A stretch of DNA of 64,000 nucleotides. Source: a virus. The position numbers and the translations under genes were made by a program. The notes under the pieces are model-generated. The model saw only the letters and a program-made list of their open reading frames with translations. It did not search any database and had not been told where the DNA came from. Below are positions 1 to 8,622 of this stretch, piece after piece. The number at the start of each line of letters is the position of its first letter. Positions within the stretch are counted from its first letter, which is position 1. Location: the IMG/VR virus record IMGVR_UViG_3300005289_000052, positions 1 through 64,000 of that record. The stretch is one strand, 5' to 3'.

Positions 1-1
1 A

Positions 2-592
2 ATGCAATCGTTCATGGAGAAGATGGGTGGACGTCCGTTCACCATGACTGTCGTGAGCGCAGAAGGAAGTACCGAGACTCCTCAAGGTACCCAAGGGGCT
101 CCTGCTCAGGAGCAAAGTCAAGTATCGCCTCTGGCAGCATCGGTTGCGGCTCCAATGCCAACGCCTTCGCCGTCAGCGCCGACTGCTGCGCCTACCTTGG
201 CTTCTGTAAGCAATAGCTTCAGTGCTGGCTCTGGTGGTGGTAGTGCTGAACCACAACTCAACGTTGCCTCGGCTGCGTTGTACTCCAAAGCCCAAGCAGA
301 GAAGCAGGCTAACGCTGTAGCGGTCCAAGACCGTGAGAACAATAGCCAGCTTCAAACTAACGTGGGGTCGATTACCGACTACTTGAAACAACAGTTGGAA
401 ATGCAGACCAAGATGGCTACGTCGCTGGATAACATCGACAAGAACATCCAACACTTGGTTGAGTCCGAACCTGCTCAAGGTCAGGCTCCTGCTGAGAAAC
501 AAGCACAAGCGCCACAAGGTAACACCGCATCACGACCTGCCGAAGTCGCTGTTCGCAGCACTCCGATCAGCCTGAGACGTATGAAGGCATAA
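2..592 (+). CDS. Ala/Pro-rich protein with predicted coiled coil, probably 5'-truncated by the window
   Basis: I do not recognise a family. The first ATG lies at base 2 and the frame is open to the window edge, so the true start may be upstream. Residues about 20-75 are an Ala/Pro/Ser/Thr-rich, probably disordered linker. Residues about 90-155 are rich in Gln, Lys, Asp and Leu and look like an extended helical or coiled-coil stretch. The C-terminus is short and basic (SLRRMKA). A flexible linker joined to a helical segment is common in phage structural or scaffold-like proteins. The gene is followed immediately by a terminator and then by the 655-residue gene on the same strand. Confidence 0.6.
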   Translation: MQSFMEKMGGRPFTMTVVSAEGSTETPQGTQGAPAQEQSQVSPLAASVAAPMPTPSPSAPTAAPTLASVSNSFSAGSGGGSAEPQLNVASAALYSKAQAEKQANAVAVQDRENNSQLQTNVGSITDYLKQQLEMQTKMATSLDNIDKNIQHLVESEPAQGQAPAEKQAQAPQGNTASRPAEVAVRSTPISLRRMKA

Positions 593-594
593 AC

Positions 595-624
595 GGAGAG
601 GGGGCAACCCCTCTCCTTTCTTTT
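595..624 (+). terminator. Intrinsic terminator
   Basis: A GC-rich inverted repeat (GGAGAGGGG, loop GCAA, CCCCTCTCC) is followed by TTTCTTTT, just after the stop of the first gene. The ribosome-binding site of the next gene (GAGGTC) begins right after the T-run. Confidence 0.8.
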
Positions 625-635
625 GAGGTCAGTCT

Positions 636-2603
636 ATGGCTACCGCCACACAGATTAAAGACACAGACTGGATCAGACAATCGTTTATGTTGCCCCGAAA
701 GGCCATTGCGAATGCGGACTCGATTCGACGCACGTTAACCGATGCTCGATTCAAGTTCACAGACACACGCCTGGGTGGTAACTTTGCGATTAACCCTCCT
801 CCCCAGTTCACTCGCTATGCAGACTTGGTGGTTCCGAGTTTGTACAGTGGGTCAACCGGACAGGGTCGCTACTACAGTGAGGCCATTGACGACAACGCAC
901 AATTGATCCATATGCGTTTTGGTGTCCCGGAGTTTAACTCCCTCACTAACTTCTTCTTCAACTTCTACAACCCACAGGCTGCTACCCTTGCACGTACGGG
1001 TCGGGCTAACCCCCTGTCCTTCGCATTGGGTAAGTTGTTCGGTACAGTAATCACCTTGCCTCTCCAGTTGTTAATCACTGGCGGTGCAGCGTTGAGCTTC
1101 TTCTTAGGTCGTCCTACGTCGAAGTACTACTACCTCAAGCCTGCCATGCCATTGTACTGGAACGCAGTGAATACCATCGCCAACGGTATCGCTGTAAACA
1201 TGGGTCTCACCCCACGTACCTTCCAGGACGATGAAAAGAAATCCATGCCGGGTACTTTAGAGAACACGGCAGAAGCGTCGAGAACTTACCACGCATTCAA
1301 CCCAGGCATCTGGCACGAATCAGGTCAGATCGACGTCTATTCGTTGGCAACCAATGCTCAGCGTCTGGCAAACGATCAACGAGCGAAGATGGAGGAGATC
1401 CTTGAGACCCGAGAGTCTCCAGCGGCTATCCGATCAGCCATCTTGCAATACCGTGAGAAACCACAGATCAACGACAGTCGTGTCTTCAAGGACTTTGAGT
1501 CTTACCTGTCAGCCTATCAAGGGTTGAACAAGAAGGACGCAGAGACCGACGACGGTAGTGCCGAGAAGACGGGTGATACACGAACCTATGAGAAGTCGCT
1601 GTTGGACTTTATGGAACGTGAGCACAACGACGGTGGTCAATGGGTCACCTTCAACGTAGAACACACTGGTACCGCAGCAGAGAGCTTCCAAAGTTCTACC
1701 CGTGAGTCAGACATCTCGTCTAAACTTAACGGTCTGTCTGCTACTGGTCGTTCTGCACGTTTCTCCACCGCTGATGGTCAAACTGGTATCAACCCAATCG
1801 ATAGCGTTATGTCGATGGTTGGTAGCTTTATCGACGGTGCATTGGACTCTATTAAGCTGTCAGGCTTGATGGCGTTCTCTGGTATGGCGATTGCTGACAT
1901 TCCAAAGATGTGGGAATCCTCCTCGGCTCAACTGCCACGGATGGACTACACCATTAAGCTGCGGACTCCGTACGGGAACAAGTTCTCTCGGTTCTGTGAC
2001 CTGATGGTTCCACTGTCGATGCTGTTGGCTGCTGCTCTGCCAATCTCCACGGGTAAGCAATCCTACACCGCTCCGTTCCTTTGCGAACTCTACTCCAAAG
2101 GTCGTGCGCAAACACGTCTTGGTATTGTTGAGTCGTTGAGCATCACCCGTGGTACGGGTAACTTGGGTTGGACGCAAGACCAGGAACCTCTGGGTATTGA
2201 CGTGACCTTCTCTGTGGTAGACCTGTCTTCTATCATGCACATGCCAATCAACGCAGGGTTCTCCTTGAACGATGCGGTGGCAACTGGTCTGGGTGTGGGT
2301 ACTGCACTGTTGGGTGGCGGTGGCGTTAAGTCACTGGCTGCTGGTGCGTCGATGATTGCAGGTACTGACTTCGCTAAGGGTGTGTTCTCTGAAGACACCA
2401 TGTTCTCCGACTATCTGGCTATCCTGTCGAGTATGTCTCTCACTGAGCAGACGTACACGTATCAGAAGCTCAGGGTCAACTTGGCGAAACAAATGGGCTC
2501 GATGAATACCTGGTTCTCGAAGTCTCACTTTGCCAACTGGTTCATGAACACCACGCCTGCGCGGTTGTTCTCTGGATTCGCAATTGGTACAGGGCTTGGA
2601 TGA
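636..2603 (+). CDS. Large virion-type protein with hydrophobic segments and an SITRGTG motif
   Basis: 655 residues; not assigned to a family. A hydrophobic stretch at about residues 131-158 could be a membrane-interacting helix. Gly/Ala-rich hydrophobic stretches at about 385-425 and 545-585 may be further membrane or packing segments. Near residue 500 it carries ESLSITRGTG followed by G, D and E residues. The same motif occurs in the unrelated-length gene at 7714-8340, which suggests a shared structural domain. The start has GAGGTC upstream at good spacing. Size and neighbours suggest a tail or baseplate component or an ejected protein; this is inference. Confidence 0.75.
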   Translation: MATATQIKDTDWIRQSFMLPRKAIANADSIRRTLTDARFKFTDTRLGGNFAINPPPQFTRYADLVVPSLYSGSTGQGRYYSEAIDDNAQLIHMRFGVPEFNSLTNFFFNFYNPQAATLARTGRANPLSFALGKLFGTVITLPLQLLITGGAALSFFLGRPTSKYYYLKPAMPLYWNAVNTIANGIAVNMGLTPRTFQDDEKKSMPGTLENTAEASRTYHAFNPGIWHESGQIDVYSLATNAQRLANDQRAKMEEILETRESPAAIRSAILQYREKPQINDSRVFKDFESYLSAYQGLNKKDAETDDGSAEKTGDTRTYEKSLLDFMEREHNDGGQWVTFNVEHTGTAAESFQSSTRESDISSKLNGLSATGRSARFSTADGQTGINPIDSVMSMVGSFIDGALDSIKLSGLMAFSGMAIADIPKMWESSSAQLPRMDYTIKLRTPYGNKFSRFCDLMVPLSMLLAAALPISTGKQSYTAPFLCELYSKGRAQTRLGIVESLSITRGTGNLGWTQDQEPLGIDVTFSVVDLSSIMHMPINAGFSLNDAVATGLGVGTALLGGGGVKSLAAGASMIAGTDFAKGVFSEDTMFSDYLAILSSMSLTEQTYTYQKLRVNLAKQMGSMNTWFSKSHFANWFMNTTPARLFSGFAIGTGLG

Positions 2604-2605
2604 CG

Positions 2606-2639
2606 GCATAGAGGGAGGCCACCAGGCCTCCCCTTATGC
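2606..2639. terminator. Bidirectional terminator with GCATA/TATGC arms
   Basis: A long inverted repeat, GCATAGAGGGAGGCC, loop ACCA, GGCCTCCCCTTATGC, sits exactly between the convergent genes ending at 2603 (+) and 2640 (-). It belongs to a recurrent terminator type in this window. Confidence 0.85.
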
Positions 2640-3647
2640 TCAGTCGAACTTGGCCAGTGGATACCACTGTTTTAAGAACGAGGTCAAAGCTGCTGACCGG
2701 TACGTCGGTGCAATCATGATCGGAAGCTTGTAGGCTTCCATGCGACCCAACAACACCACAGCGTGTGTCGAGGCGTACGTGAACATCTCAAGGTTATCCA
2801 CCACAGCACCGTTGCGGGTGTAGTTCGCCCAATTAGGGTCGATGTGGTTTAAGACCTCTAGCAGCTCCGTAGCGCGCTGATCGTACTGAGCCGGTGTGGT
2901 ATTGTCCGCGAACTTGTAAAACATCAGGATACGCTTGCAGGCGTCTGGTAGCGTGCCTAGCACACCCCCTGGCGTCAACGTGTCACCCATCTTCTTCAAA
3001 GCATCGATGTTGCTCGTCAGAACAGCTACTGGGTAGTTGGTTCGGTAGGCGTAGTAACCCACAGACTTGTCACTGGTGGACTTGATTGCTTCATCCAACA
3101 GATCAGTAGCACCAGACCTGATCGCGTAGTCAATGATGGTGGATGCCATCGCTGCTTCTGCTGCCAAGTCAAAGACGTTGAACACATCGGACTTACCAGT
3201 TAACTCTTTAGCCAAACGAGCCAAACCAGTAGCATCATCGAGATTACCCGACATGTACATCTTCACACCAGTCTGGGTAGCCCCCATAATGGAGCTGACT
3301 GTTTCCTTCGACACCCCAAACTTGTCAAAGGTTTCAAACATGGTGTTCTGCATCCCACCAGTTAGGGTCTTGATTAAACCACCCGAACCTAAGGACTTAC
3401 CGATACGCAACAACGCATCAGTCTTAGACAACTTGCCCGACGCAGCATTGGTCACATCTTTAATGATGGACTTCAACGCACCAGGGTTTTTCCTCAATGT
3501 CGCAGCAGCATCGGCACTGAAGTTCTTCAGAATGTCCGGCAACTGGTTGAGGGTAGTGTTCGCTTTCTGTTTGTAGTGGTCAACCGTGAGGAGAGCATCC
3601 ACCGGTCCAGACTTAAACAGGGAAGACGCTACTTTATTCGCAGACAT
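2640..3647 (-). CDS. Uncharacterised alpha-helical protein
   Basis: 335 residues from the ATG at 3647; a GGGGGG stretch upstream acts as a plausible ribosome-binding site, and I rejected an upstream TTG. Composition is mostly helical (many Ala, Lys, Leu, Asp), with Gly-rich turns near residues 85-100. No catalytic motif or membrane segment is evident. It is the last gene on its side of a convergent junction and has its own upstream terminator separating it from the next minus-strand gene, so it is probably transcribed from a promoter close to its start. Possibly an internal or structural virion protein; function unknown. Confidence 0.7.
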   Translation of the reverse strand: MSANKVASSLFKSGPVDALLTVDHYKQKANTTLNQLPDILKNFSADAAATLRKNPGALKSIIKDVTNAASGKLSKTDALLRIGKSLGSGGLIKTLTGGMQNTMFETFDKFGVSKETVSSIMGATQTGVKMYMSGNLDDATGLARLAKELTGKSDVFNVFDLAAEAAMASTIIDYAIRSGATDLLDEAIKSTSDKSVGYYAYRTNYPVAVLTSNIDALKKMGDTLTPGGVLGTLPDACKRILMFYKFADNTTPAQYDQRATELLEVLNHIDPNWANYTRNGAVVDNLEMFTYASTHAVVLLGRMEAYKLPIMIAPTYRSAALTSFLKQWYPLAKFD

Positions 3648-3666
3648 ACTGAGCCCCCCACGAGAC

Positions 3667-3700
3667 AAAAAAAAAAGAAGGGACCGAAGCCCCTTCTTTT
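3667..3700 (-). terminator. Intrinsic terminator, minus strand
   Basis: On the minus strand, AAGAAGGGG, loop CTTCGGT, CCCTTCTT is followed by a run of ten T residues. It terminates the gene ending at 3705. The plus strand also has a short TTTT after the stem. Confidence 0.85.
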
Positions 3701-3704
3701 CGTG

Positions 3705-4202
3705 TTAACGCTTCCTGAGGAATTCACGGATCTCAGTGAGGTCCGTTACTAACCGTCCAGGATTCTTTGGGGCAACGACCTTACAGTTTCCTGAGTCCGG
3801 GTCCCCATAGTAATAGTAGTGCGTTAACGGCTCGCAACTGTCCATGAACAGCTTGAACAACTTAGGGTTTTGTGTCACCTTCGCAAGGAGCCCTAAGCGC
3901 ATGTGGTAATCGAAGTCGTGGTTGAGCACCATGTGGGTACGGCTTAACTCCACACCCCTTCGTTTGGCTTCGATACCCCAGAGAGTTCGAAACTCTTCGA
4001 ATCGCTTTACCTCGCCGGTCGCTTTGTTTTCTTCGCCGACTTTGAGGTAGTAGTGCAATCCTTCTGCCGATTGAAAGTACCCAAGGATCGGATGCTTAAT
4101 CGGTGTCTGTGCAAAGTTGGTGAGCAGTCTCCCCAACTCCGTGCGTCCTTTTGTATAAACGTTACAGTGAGTAACGCCGTCCATCATTGGATTTGGTTCC
4201 AT
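3705..4202 (-). CDS. Uncharacterised protein, about 165 residues
   Basis: I chose the ATG at 4202 because AAAGAG lies six bases upstream; in-frame ATGs at 4226 and 4238 are alternatives. The protein has aromatic and charged segments (HYYLKVGEEN, HYYYYGDPDSG) and ends with a basic helix. No family was recognised. It lies in a minus-strand set running from 5229 down to 3705 and ending at a strong terminator, so the three genes are probably co-transcribed. Confidence 0.65.
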   Translation of the reverse strand: MEPNPMMDGVTHCNVYTKGRTELGRLLTNFAQTPIKHPILGYFQSAEGLHYYLKVGEENKATGEVKRFEEFRTLWGIEAKRRGVELSRTHMVLNHDFDYHMRLGLLAKVTQNPKLFKLFMDSCEPLTHYYYYGDPDSGNCKVVAPKNPGRLVTDLTEIREFLRKR

Positions 4203-4253
4203 TACGTTCTCTTTCTGTTTCGGCATACAGCCGCCCACACGGAGCGGCCATAA

Positions 4254-4733
4254 CTACTGCTTATTACCCAAGCTTGGATCGATTGCTTCCAGCGCTCTAA
4301 CCAGACTTTCGACGGTGGGCCCAGCATGCTTCACTGGGATTCGGGATTCATCATCGGCTGGTTGTTCAGCTTCCGACAAATGGATGATGGTAGAGTACTC
4401 GGTCTTAAGACCTGTTCGCCACTCAAACTCTAACGTCATCTTTACACGCAAAGGATTTAGAAATCGCAACGCCTTCTCAAAGACCCCCCACGTCATGGTT
4501 GGGCGCAAGAGTTCCTTAGAAAGGTTCCCTCGGGCTGATGACATGTCGCGTGGGTTCTGTGGGATACGATTTCGTGGGTCCTTCAAATAACGCAACATGT
4601 TCCGGTTCCAAACGTTCTTGTTAAACGTCTGGTCAGCCATGATGCGTCGAAACAACTTACTCAGGGTGCCGCTGGCTTCGTCGACCGCTTTGTTCTTCGA
4701 GTCGAGTATCCGAGTGAGATCCTTGTTTTGCAT
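4254..4733 (-). CDS. Uncharacterised protein, about 159 residues
   Basis: The start at 4733 has GAGG nine bases upstream but overlaps the end of the preceding gene by 77 bases. An internal ATG at 4640 would remove the overlap but has a poor ribosome-binding site. The protein is basic in its first 90 residues (many Arg, Lys, Asn) and acidic near residues 120-135. The basic N-terminal half could bind nucleic acid, but no motif proves it. Confidence 0.6.
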   Translation of the reverse strand: MQNKDLTRILDSKNKAVDEASGTLSKLFRRIMADQTFNKNVWNRNMLRYLKDPRNRIPQNPRDMSSARGNLSKELLRPTMTWGVFEKALRFLNPLRVKMTLEFEWRTGLKTEYSTIIHLSEAEQPADDESRIPVKHAGPTVESLVRALEAIDPSLGNKQ

Positions 4734-5229
4734 ACAGTTGGGCCTCAATTAGTGCTAGGGTAACCGCCTCGGTTTCACCCATCAAGTGAGTGAACTGGCG
4801 AACGTAGTAGTCAACGTTCCCTTTTGTATCGGCACTCTCGGATAGCAGCGCTTTCTGGAGTGTCTCCAGTTGAAGCTGGATTGCATTATAAACCTCCGCA
4901 GGCTTAAGTTGATGTCCGTTGTCAGTGGTCAGGTAATCGTCTAAGAGAGCTACCCGCATGTTCACAGGAAGATTCCTGCTGCGTTGTAGCTTCTCAGTGA
5001 CGACCAACCTTTCTCGGACTAGACGTGATGCTTCGTTCAGAAGAACGAGTAGCGCATACATGTTCGGGTGAGCAACCTCAAGTGTGACCCTGAGCCCGAC
5101 CAATGGTGTGTACCGATGCAATACCTTCTCATCTACCAGTTTGAGCAGAGACAGACAGTAGGTGACGTCCACTTCAAGGATGTCATCTGTAGTGTGCTTA
5201 GCTTTGACGGCCTGAATACGGTCTTGCAT
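4657..5229 (-). CDS. Uncharacterised helical protein
   Basis: About 190 residues from the ATG at 5229 with AAGAAG upstream. An in-frame ATG at 5322 would start opposite the divergent gene's ATG (a shared CATG) and would place the TATATTA motif inside the gene, so I prefer 5229. The protein is rich in Leu, Val, Glu and Lys, and helical throughout, without a recognisable domain. The C-terminal 30 residues are polar and Arg-rich and overlap the next gene. A putative promoter lies at 5272-5291. Confidence 0.6.
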   Translation of the reverse strand: MQDRIQAVKAKHTTDDILEVDVTYCLSLLKLVDEKVLHRYTPLVGLRVTLEVAHPNMYALLVLLNEASRLVRERLVVTEKLQRSRNLPVNMRVALLDDYLTTDNGHQLKPAEVYNAIQLQLETLQKALLSESADTKGNVDYYVRQFTHLMGETEAVTLALIEAQLYAKQGSHSDTRLEEQSGRRSQRHPE

Positions 5230-5271
5230 AGTAACTTCTTTGGGTCCACTGAACAAGTTTCTCAGACGACG

Positions 5272-5291
5272 TTCACTGGAATAATATACAT
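5272..5291 (-). promoter_or_regulatory. Putative phage promoter, TATATTA type
   Basis: Read on the minus strand this is ATGTATATTATTCCAGTGAA. The same element, with few changes, occurs at 10531-10550 and 61803-61821, each time 40-85 bases upstream of the first gene of a minus-strand operon. From memory, early promoters in the phiKZ group have an AT-rich TATATTAC-like core; I could not check this. Confidence 0.5.
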
Positions 5292-5320
5292 TTGTAATAT
5301 TTTTGATCAGGGTGCGGAAC

Positions 5321-5734
5321 ATGGCTCAAGACCTTATGACGGATGACGACATCCTGCGGTTTACTCAAGGACAGCGCAGGAAGTTGGAGGCCCACCTATT
5401 ACAGAACGGGTGGCCTCAGGATGCCGATGGACAAACTCAGTTGATGAGTCTCTGGAACGACATGGATCGTCAGGCGTTGGGCAACAAGCGAATCGGTGTC
5501 GAGCAGAAAGCTTCCGAAGCCGACCGGATGATCGCTACGGTGATTGCCGACGTTGCGAAACGTTTTGGTGCTCAAGTTCCTTTCGCTCAAGGCGAAGGTG
5601 GCTTGGTCATCGACCACAATCCGCCAGATGGTGCGGAAATGTTGCCACGCATCAGCACTGTTCCTGGTGAGATGGACATTGGTATCGAGACTCAAAACTT
5701 CAACGACTTTGTCAAGAAGTTCGAAACCGAATAA
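5321..5734 (+). CDS. Uncharacterised small acidic protein
   Basis: 137 residues from the ATG at 5321 (CAGGGTG upstream; a possible earlier start at 5303 is less likely). The N-terminus is Asp/Gln-rich. The middle is Ala/Val-rich, and the C-terminus has a Met/Glu/Asp-rich segment ending NDFVKKFETE. No domain recognised. It is a single plus-strand gene between divergent and convergent neighbours and is closed by a bidirectional terminator. Confidence 0.7.
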   Translation: MAQDLMTDDDILRFTQGQRRKLEAHLLQNGWPQDADGQTQLMSLWNDMDRQALGNKRIGVEQKASEADRMIATVIADVAKRFGAQVPFAQGEGGLVIDHNPPDGAEMLPRISTVPGEMDIGIETQNFNDFVKKFETE

Positions 5735-5772
5735 TGCCATAGTATCATCATACTCTGTAATTTCTGACTTGG

Positions 5773-5804
5773 GCATAAGGGGAGGCTCAGGCCTCCCTCT
5801 ATGC
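5773..5804. terminator. Bidirectional terminator with GCATA/TATGC arms
   Basis: GCATAAGGGGAGGC, loop TCAG, GCCTCCCTCTATGC, placed between the convergent genes ending at 5734 (+) and 5807 (-). Confidence 0.85.
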
Positions 5805-5806
5805 TG

Positions 5807-6520
5807 TCAGTTCACTGGACAGAAGAACTTCAAGTCCAGTAGGTGCATGTCAACAAAGAGCTTGGCAGAACCTTCCACCAGCTCAAACGGAGACACCACA
5901 CCGTAACCTTCGATGGTAATGTCTTTCTCAGTAAAGTCCTTTACAAAGGACATCGCTGGGGCAAACACGGTAACTGTCGGCGCACTTACCTTCTCGAAGT
6001 TCTTAGACTGCACACCCAGCCAGTAGTTGTAGTCGTAGAGGATATAAGCCGAGTACTCAGCATTGAGCATGGTCGGAGTAATTTCCTCAGGACGATACCA
6101 CACCGCTTCCATCTTGGCCCGGTTGTTCACAAACACCGAGATGCTGGTCAGGTAGGCATCTTGTTCCTGTTGGGTTAGCGCGTATGGCCAGAAGTTGACT
6201 GTCAGGATCAAGTCACCCACGTGTGGCGAGTTTACCTGTTGGTCACCTAGCTCATCGAACAGCGTAGTCAGGATCAGACACATGTTGGTAGCCAAGGCTC
6301 CACGCAGAGTGTCTTTGTCCCGCTTGGCGTACTGCTCTTTGAATGCGGCGTTAGTGACCAGTCCCTCAGTGTACTTCTCAAAGTCGTCTGAGAGGCGCTT
6401 CCAATACGACGGCTGCATCATCAACTTAGCAGCATCGGGGTTACAACGAGCCAGACTTGGGATACGAGTATCCAGCAGGGCGTCTAGCTCAACGAGGACG
6501 TTCTGGTCATTGTCACTCAT
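5807..6520 (-). CDS. Uncharacterised protein of a four- or five-gene virion-type operon
   Basis: 237 residues, starting in an ATGA overlap with the stop of the gene at 6517-7008, which indicates translational coupling. The second half is rich in Tyr, Phe and Val (EYSAYILYDYNYW), typical of beta-rich phage structural proteins. No catalytic motif. It is the last gene of the minus-strand run that starts at 8622, which suggests a shared role in one structure, probably tail or baseplate; function not established. Confidence 0.7.
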   Translation of the reverse strand: MSDNDQNVLVELDALLDTRIPSLARCNPDAAKLMMQPSYWKRLSDDFEKYTEGLVTNAAFKEQYAKRDKDTLRGALATNMCLILTTLFDELGDQQVNSPHVGDLILTVNFWPYALTQQEQDAYLTSISVFVNNRAKMEAVWYRPEEITPTMLNAEYSAYILYDYNYWLGVQSKNFEKVSAPTVTVFAPAMSFVKDFTEKDITIEGYGVVSPFELVEGSAKLFVDMHLLDLKFFCPVN

Positions 6521-7008
6521 TCAGGTTCTCCCTCAGCCAACTTTTGGAGTTCCTCAGCCGACACGCCCAAAGCTTTCTGGAGGTCAGTCATGTCGATCAA
6601 CAGCGTAGCCTTCAACCACGGATAAAGACTAATGAACTTCTTGAGGTTTTCCTTGGAAGACATGCGCTCCAAGGTTTCGTCACCAATCGGTGCGTCTATC
6701 TCAATGCTGGCTTCGTAGACAATCGAGTAGGCTCGACTCAAACGCTCTACGATATCGGCCCACTGTTCATCATCAACGTGGAATGCTAAGTCCTGAGTCA
6801 CCAAGAACAGGAAGTCTGTCAGAACCTCCTCATCCCGAATGTGTTCCCAGAGAGCAGCCACCTGAGTATCACTGGCAACCTGATTCAACCGCACGTCGTT
6901 TTGAACGAAAAAAAGAAACTCGACGACTTGCAGCTTTTGTTTGTCATCCAACATTGCCTCATACCGACGGCGAACGATGGAGGTGAAAAGATCCAGTAAT
7001 GCTTGCAT
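6517..7008 (-). CDS. Uncharacterised acidic helical protein
   Basis: 163 residues; helical and acidic (about 30 Asp/Glu), with Leu/Phe/Val heptad-like spacing. Its start is one base away from the stop of the preceding gene (7010), and its stop overlaps the next start, so it sits inside a coupled operon. No family recognised. Confidence 0.7.
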   Translation of the reverse strand: MQALLDLFTSIVRRRYEAMLDDKQKLQVVEFLFFVQNDVRLNQVASDTQVAALWEHIRDEEVLTDFLFLVTQDLAFHVDDEQWADIVERLSRAYSIVYEASIEIDAPIGDETLERMSSKENLKKFISLYPWLKATLLIDMTDLQKALGVSAEELQKLAEGEPE

Positions 7009-7009
7009 G

Positions 7010-7681
7010 TTACTTGTCCAGTGTGTTGTCCAGGTGGATGGTCTTGAGCAACACGGACAGTGTAGTCACAGACTTCACTTTGGTGCCAAACTGAGACAGG
7101 TACTCAAGGTTCACAGTACCCGTGTCAATGATAGACCGGTTCATGGCGTTGAACGCCTTGGAGTCACCACCCCGGAACTTAATCAGCTCGGTAATGGTTG
7201 AATCCAATCCCTGAGCAAACAACACCTGGAGTTCTGGGAAGGAGATCTTCGAGCCCTTGGAAGGACCAGTCGATTGTCCCGACAACTCGTCGATGTGTTT
7301 GTTGTTCTCAGGAATGGTGGACTTACTTTCCAGCAACTGGACCTGACGACGCAACGGCAGATCGATCACGAGATACTTTACAGGCGTCTGGTAGAGCTGA
7401 CCGGTGGTAGGGTCAGTCAAGAGAAGGTGTTCGAAGAATTCGTGTCCCAACTCTTTAGCAATCGCCAAGTTGCGCTGTAGGTCCAGTTTGTACTTACCCA
7501 GGTTCGGTACGTTGATAGTGAGAGTTTCCTCACCCGAGTCGAGCCTGTCGATGAAAGCACCGAATGCTTTATCAGACATTGCCGCAAGGCTAGTCCGATA
7601 GAACTCAGTGTTCGGGCTTCCCGGCAAGATCTTGTCAATGTAGCGCAAGATCATATCGGTTGCAGCTTTGCGGTTTGCCAT
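7010..7681 (-). CDS. Protein resembling the extreme C-terminus of RNA polymerase beta
   Basis: 223 residues from the ATG at 7681 (AGGA upstream). By eye the second half follows the order of motifs in the C-terminus of bacterial RpoB. TTGQLYQTPVKYLVIDL compares with the TGE..F..PV.VGY segment. A linker ending STGPSKGSK follows. FPELQVLFAQGLDSTITEL compares with FGEMEVWALEAYGA...L.E. The ending SVLLKTIHLDN compares with NVLLKEI..LGI. phiKZ-group phages encode multisubunit RNA polymerases with split beta chains, so an orphan beta C-terminal piece is possible, but it is much smaller than the split subunits I remember. A structural protein with chance resemblance remains possible. Confidence 0.4.
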   Translation of the reverse strand: MANRKAATDMILRYIDKILPGSPNTEFYRTSLAAMSDKAFGAFIDRLDSGEETLTINVPNLGKYKLDLQRNLAIAKELGHEFFEHLLLTDPTTGQLYQTPVKYLVIDLPLRRQVQLLESKSTIPENNKHIDELSGQSTGPSKGSKISFPELQVLFAQGLDSTITELIKFRGGDSKAFNAMNRSIIDTGTVNLEYLSQFGTKVKSVTTLSVLLKTIHLDNTLDK

Positions 7682-7713
7682 GATTGCAGTCCTGATTCTT
7701 AATACCCATAGAA

Positions 7714-8340
7714 TCAGAGTGTCAGAGCGAACTTCAAGTAAGAAACACCATGGGTCCACGCTGTTTGTGCAAACGTCGAGGTCACTGAATCGGTGTGGTT
7801 CGTACGGGAAGCAAACTCCACCGCATGAGTCACATGCTTGAACGAGTGGTCCAAGGCTTCCAATGCCAACTCAGGATCACGAGGCAAACGCACACTGCTA
7901 AACGGCAAACGACGACGGTGGATTACCGATGTCATAGCGTTGATGAAAGCTGGATCGCCCATGAAGTGAACCGCAGCACCTACACGAGGTTCTTCCGGGT
8001 CCCAACCTAGGTCTTCCAGCAATTTGAGGACGGTGTTCTCGATGTAGGTCATCTCACCGGTGAAGCGTGGGCAGTAGACCATCAAGTGAACGATGGAGTA
8101 CATCCCTTGGGTGCAATGACGCACGTCAGAAGAAGGTTGAGGTTCACCACCGCGAGTGATGCTCTCAGTCTCACCGTCCCGACTGAAACCCGCATCGCCA
8201 GTTCCCCGAGTGATGGAGATTGACTCGATACTGCAAAGACGCCTGTAGCCTCCGTTGGCTAGGTCTTGTACGTGATAGTCAACCCCTGGGTGGGGATTAA
8301 TGGGCAGGTGGAGAATCGCCTGCAATGCTGAATAGTCCAT
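7714..8340 (-). CDS. Virion-type protein sharing the SITRGTG motif with the 655-residue gene
   Basis: 208 residues. Residues 38-48 read SIESISITRGTG and are followed by G, D and E residues, matching the segment near residue 500 of the gene at 636-2603. The flanking regions are otherwise dissimilar, so a shared small fold or interaction motif is likely. The middle has LEDLGWDPEEPRVGAAVHF. The role is probably structural (tail or baseplate); not proven. The start is three bases from the stop of the upstream gene at 8344. Confidence 0.7.
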   Translation of the reverse strand: MDYSALQAILHLPINPHPGVDYHVQDLANGGYRRLCSIESISITRGTGDAGFSRDGETESITRGGEPQPSSDVRHCTQGMYSIVHLMVYCPRFTGEMTYIENTVLKLLEDLGWDPEEPRVGAAVHFMGDPAFINAMTSVIHRRRLPFSSVRLPRDPELALEALDHSFKHVTHAVEFASRTNHTDSVTSTFAQTAWTHGVSYLKFALTL

Positions 8341-8343
8341 AAC

Positions 8344-8622
8344 TCATTTCCAAGCGGGGAGTCCGTACGTAACAATCGTTTGGACTACGTGTTTATTGAA
8401 GAGGCGCATCCACTCTTTCTCGCTGACATCGTCCATCAAGCACTCACGTTCTTGAATGGTCGGTACAGGCAACAGCCCGAGTTGCATACGCAGGTAACGG
8501 TTCATATGGATGAGCGCATCAGCCTGCACTGGGGTCGGTTGATAGTGAGCAACAAACTTGGTAGCGCAATCGGGACTACGTTTGTTAATGGAGGATACGA
8601 CTGAGTTGTAAAGGGAATTCAT
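8344..8622 (-). CDS. Small protein, first gene of the minus-strand operon 8622-5807
   Basis: 92 residues with AGGTG upstream of the ATG. Basic and hydrophobic, predicted helical, no membrane span. No family recognised. The AT-rich 70 bases upstream (8623-8692) contain a TATATAAG stretch read on the minus strand, which probably holds the promoter for this operon. Confidence 0.65.
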   Translation of the reverse strand: MNSLYNSVVSSINKRSPDCATKFVAHYQPTPVQADALIHMNRYLRMQLGLLPVPTIQERECLMDDVSEKEWMRLFNKHVVQTIVTYGLPAWK

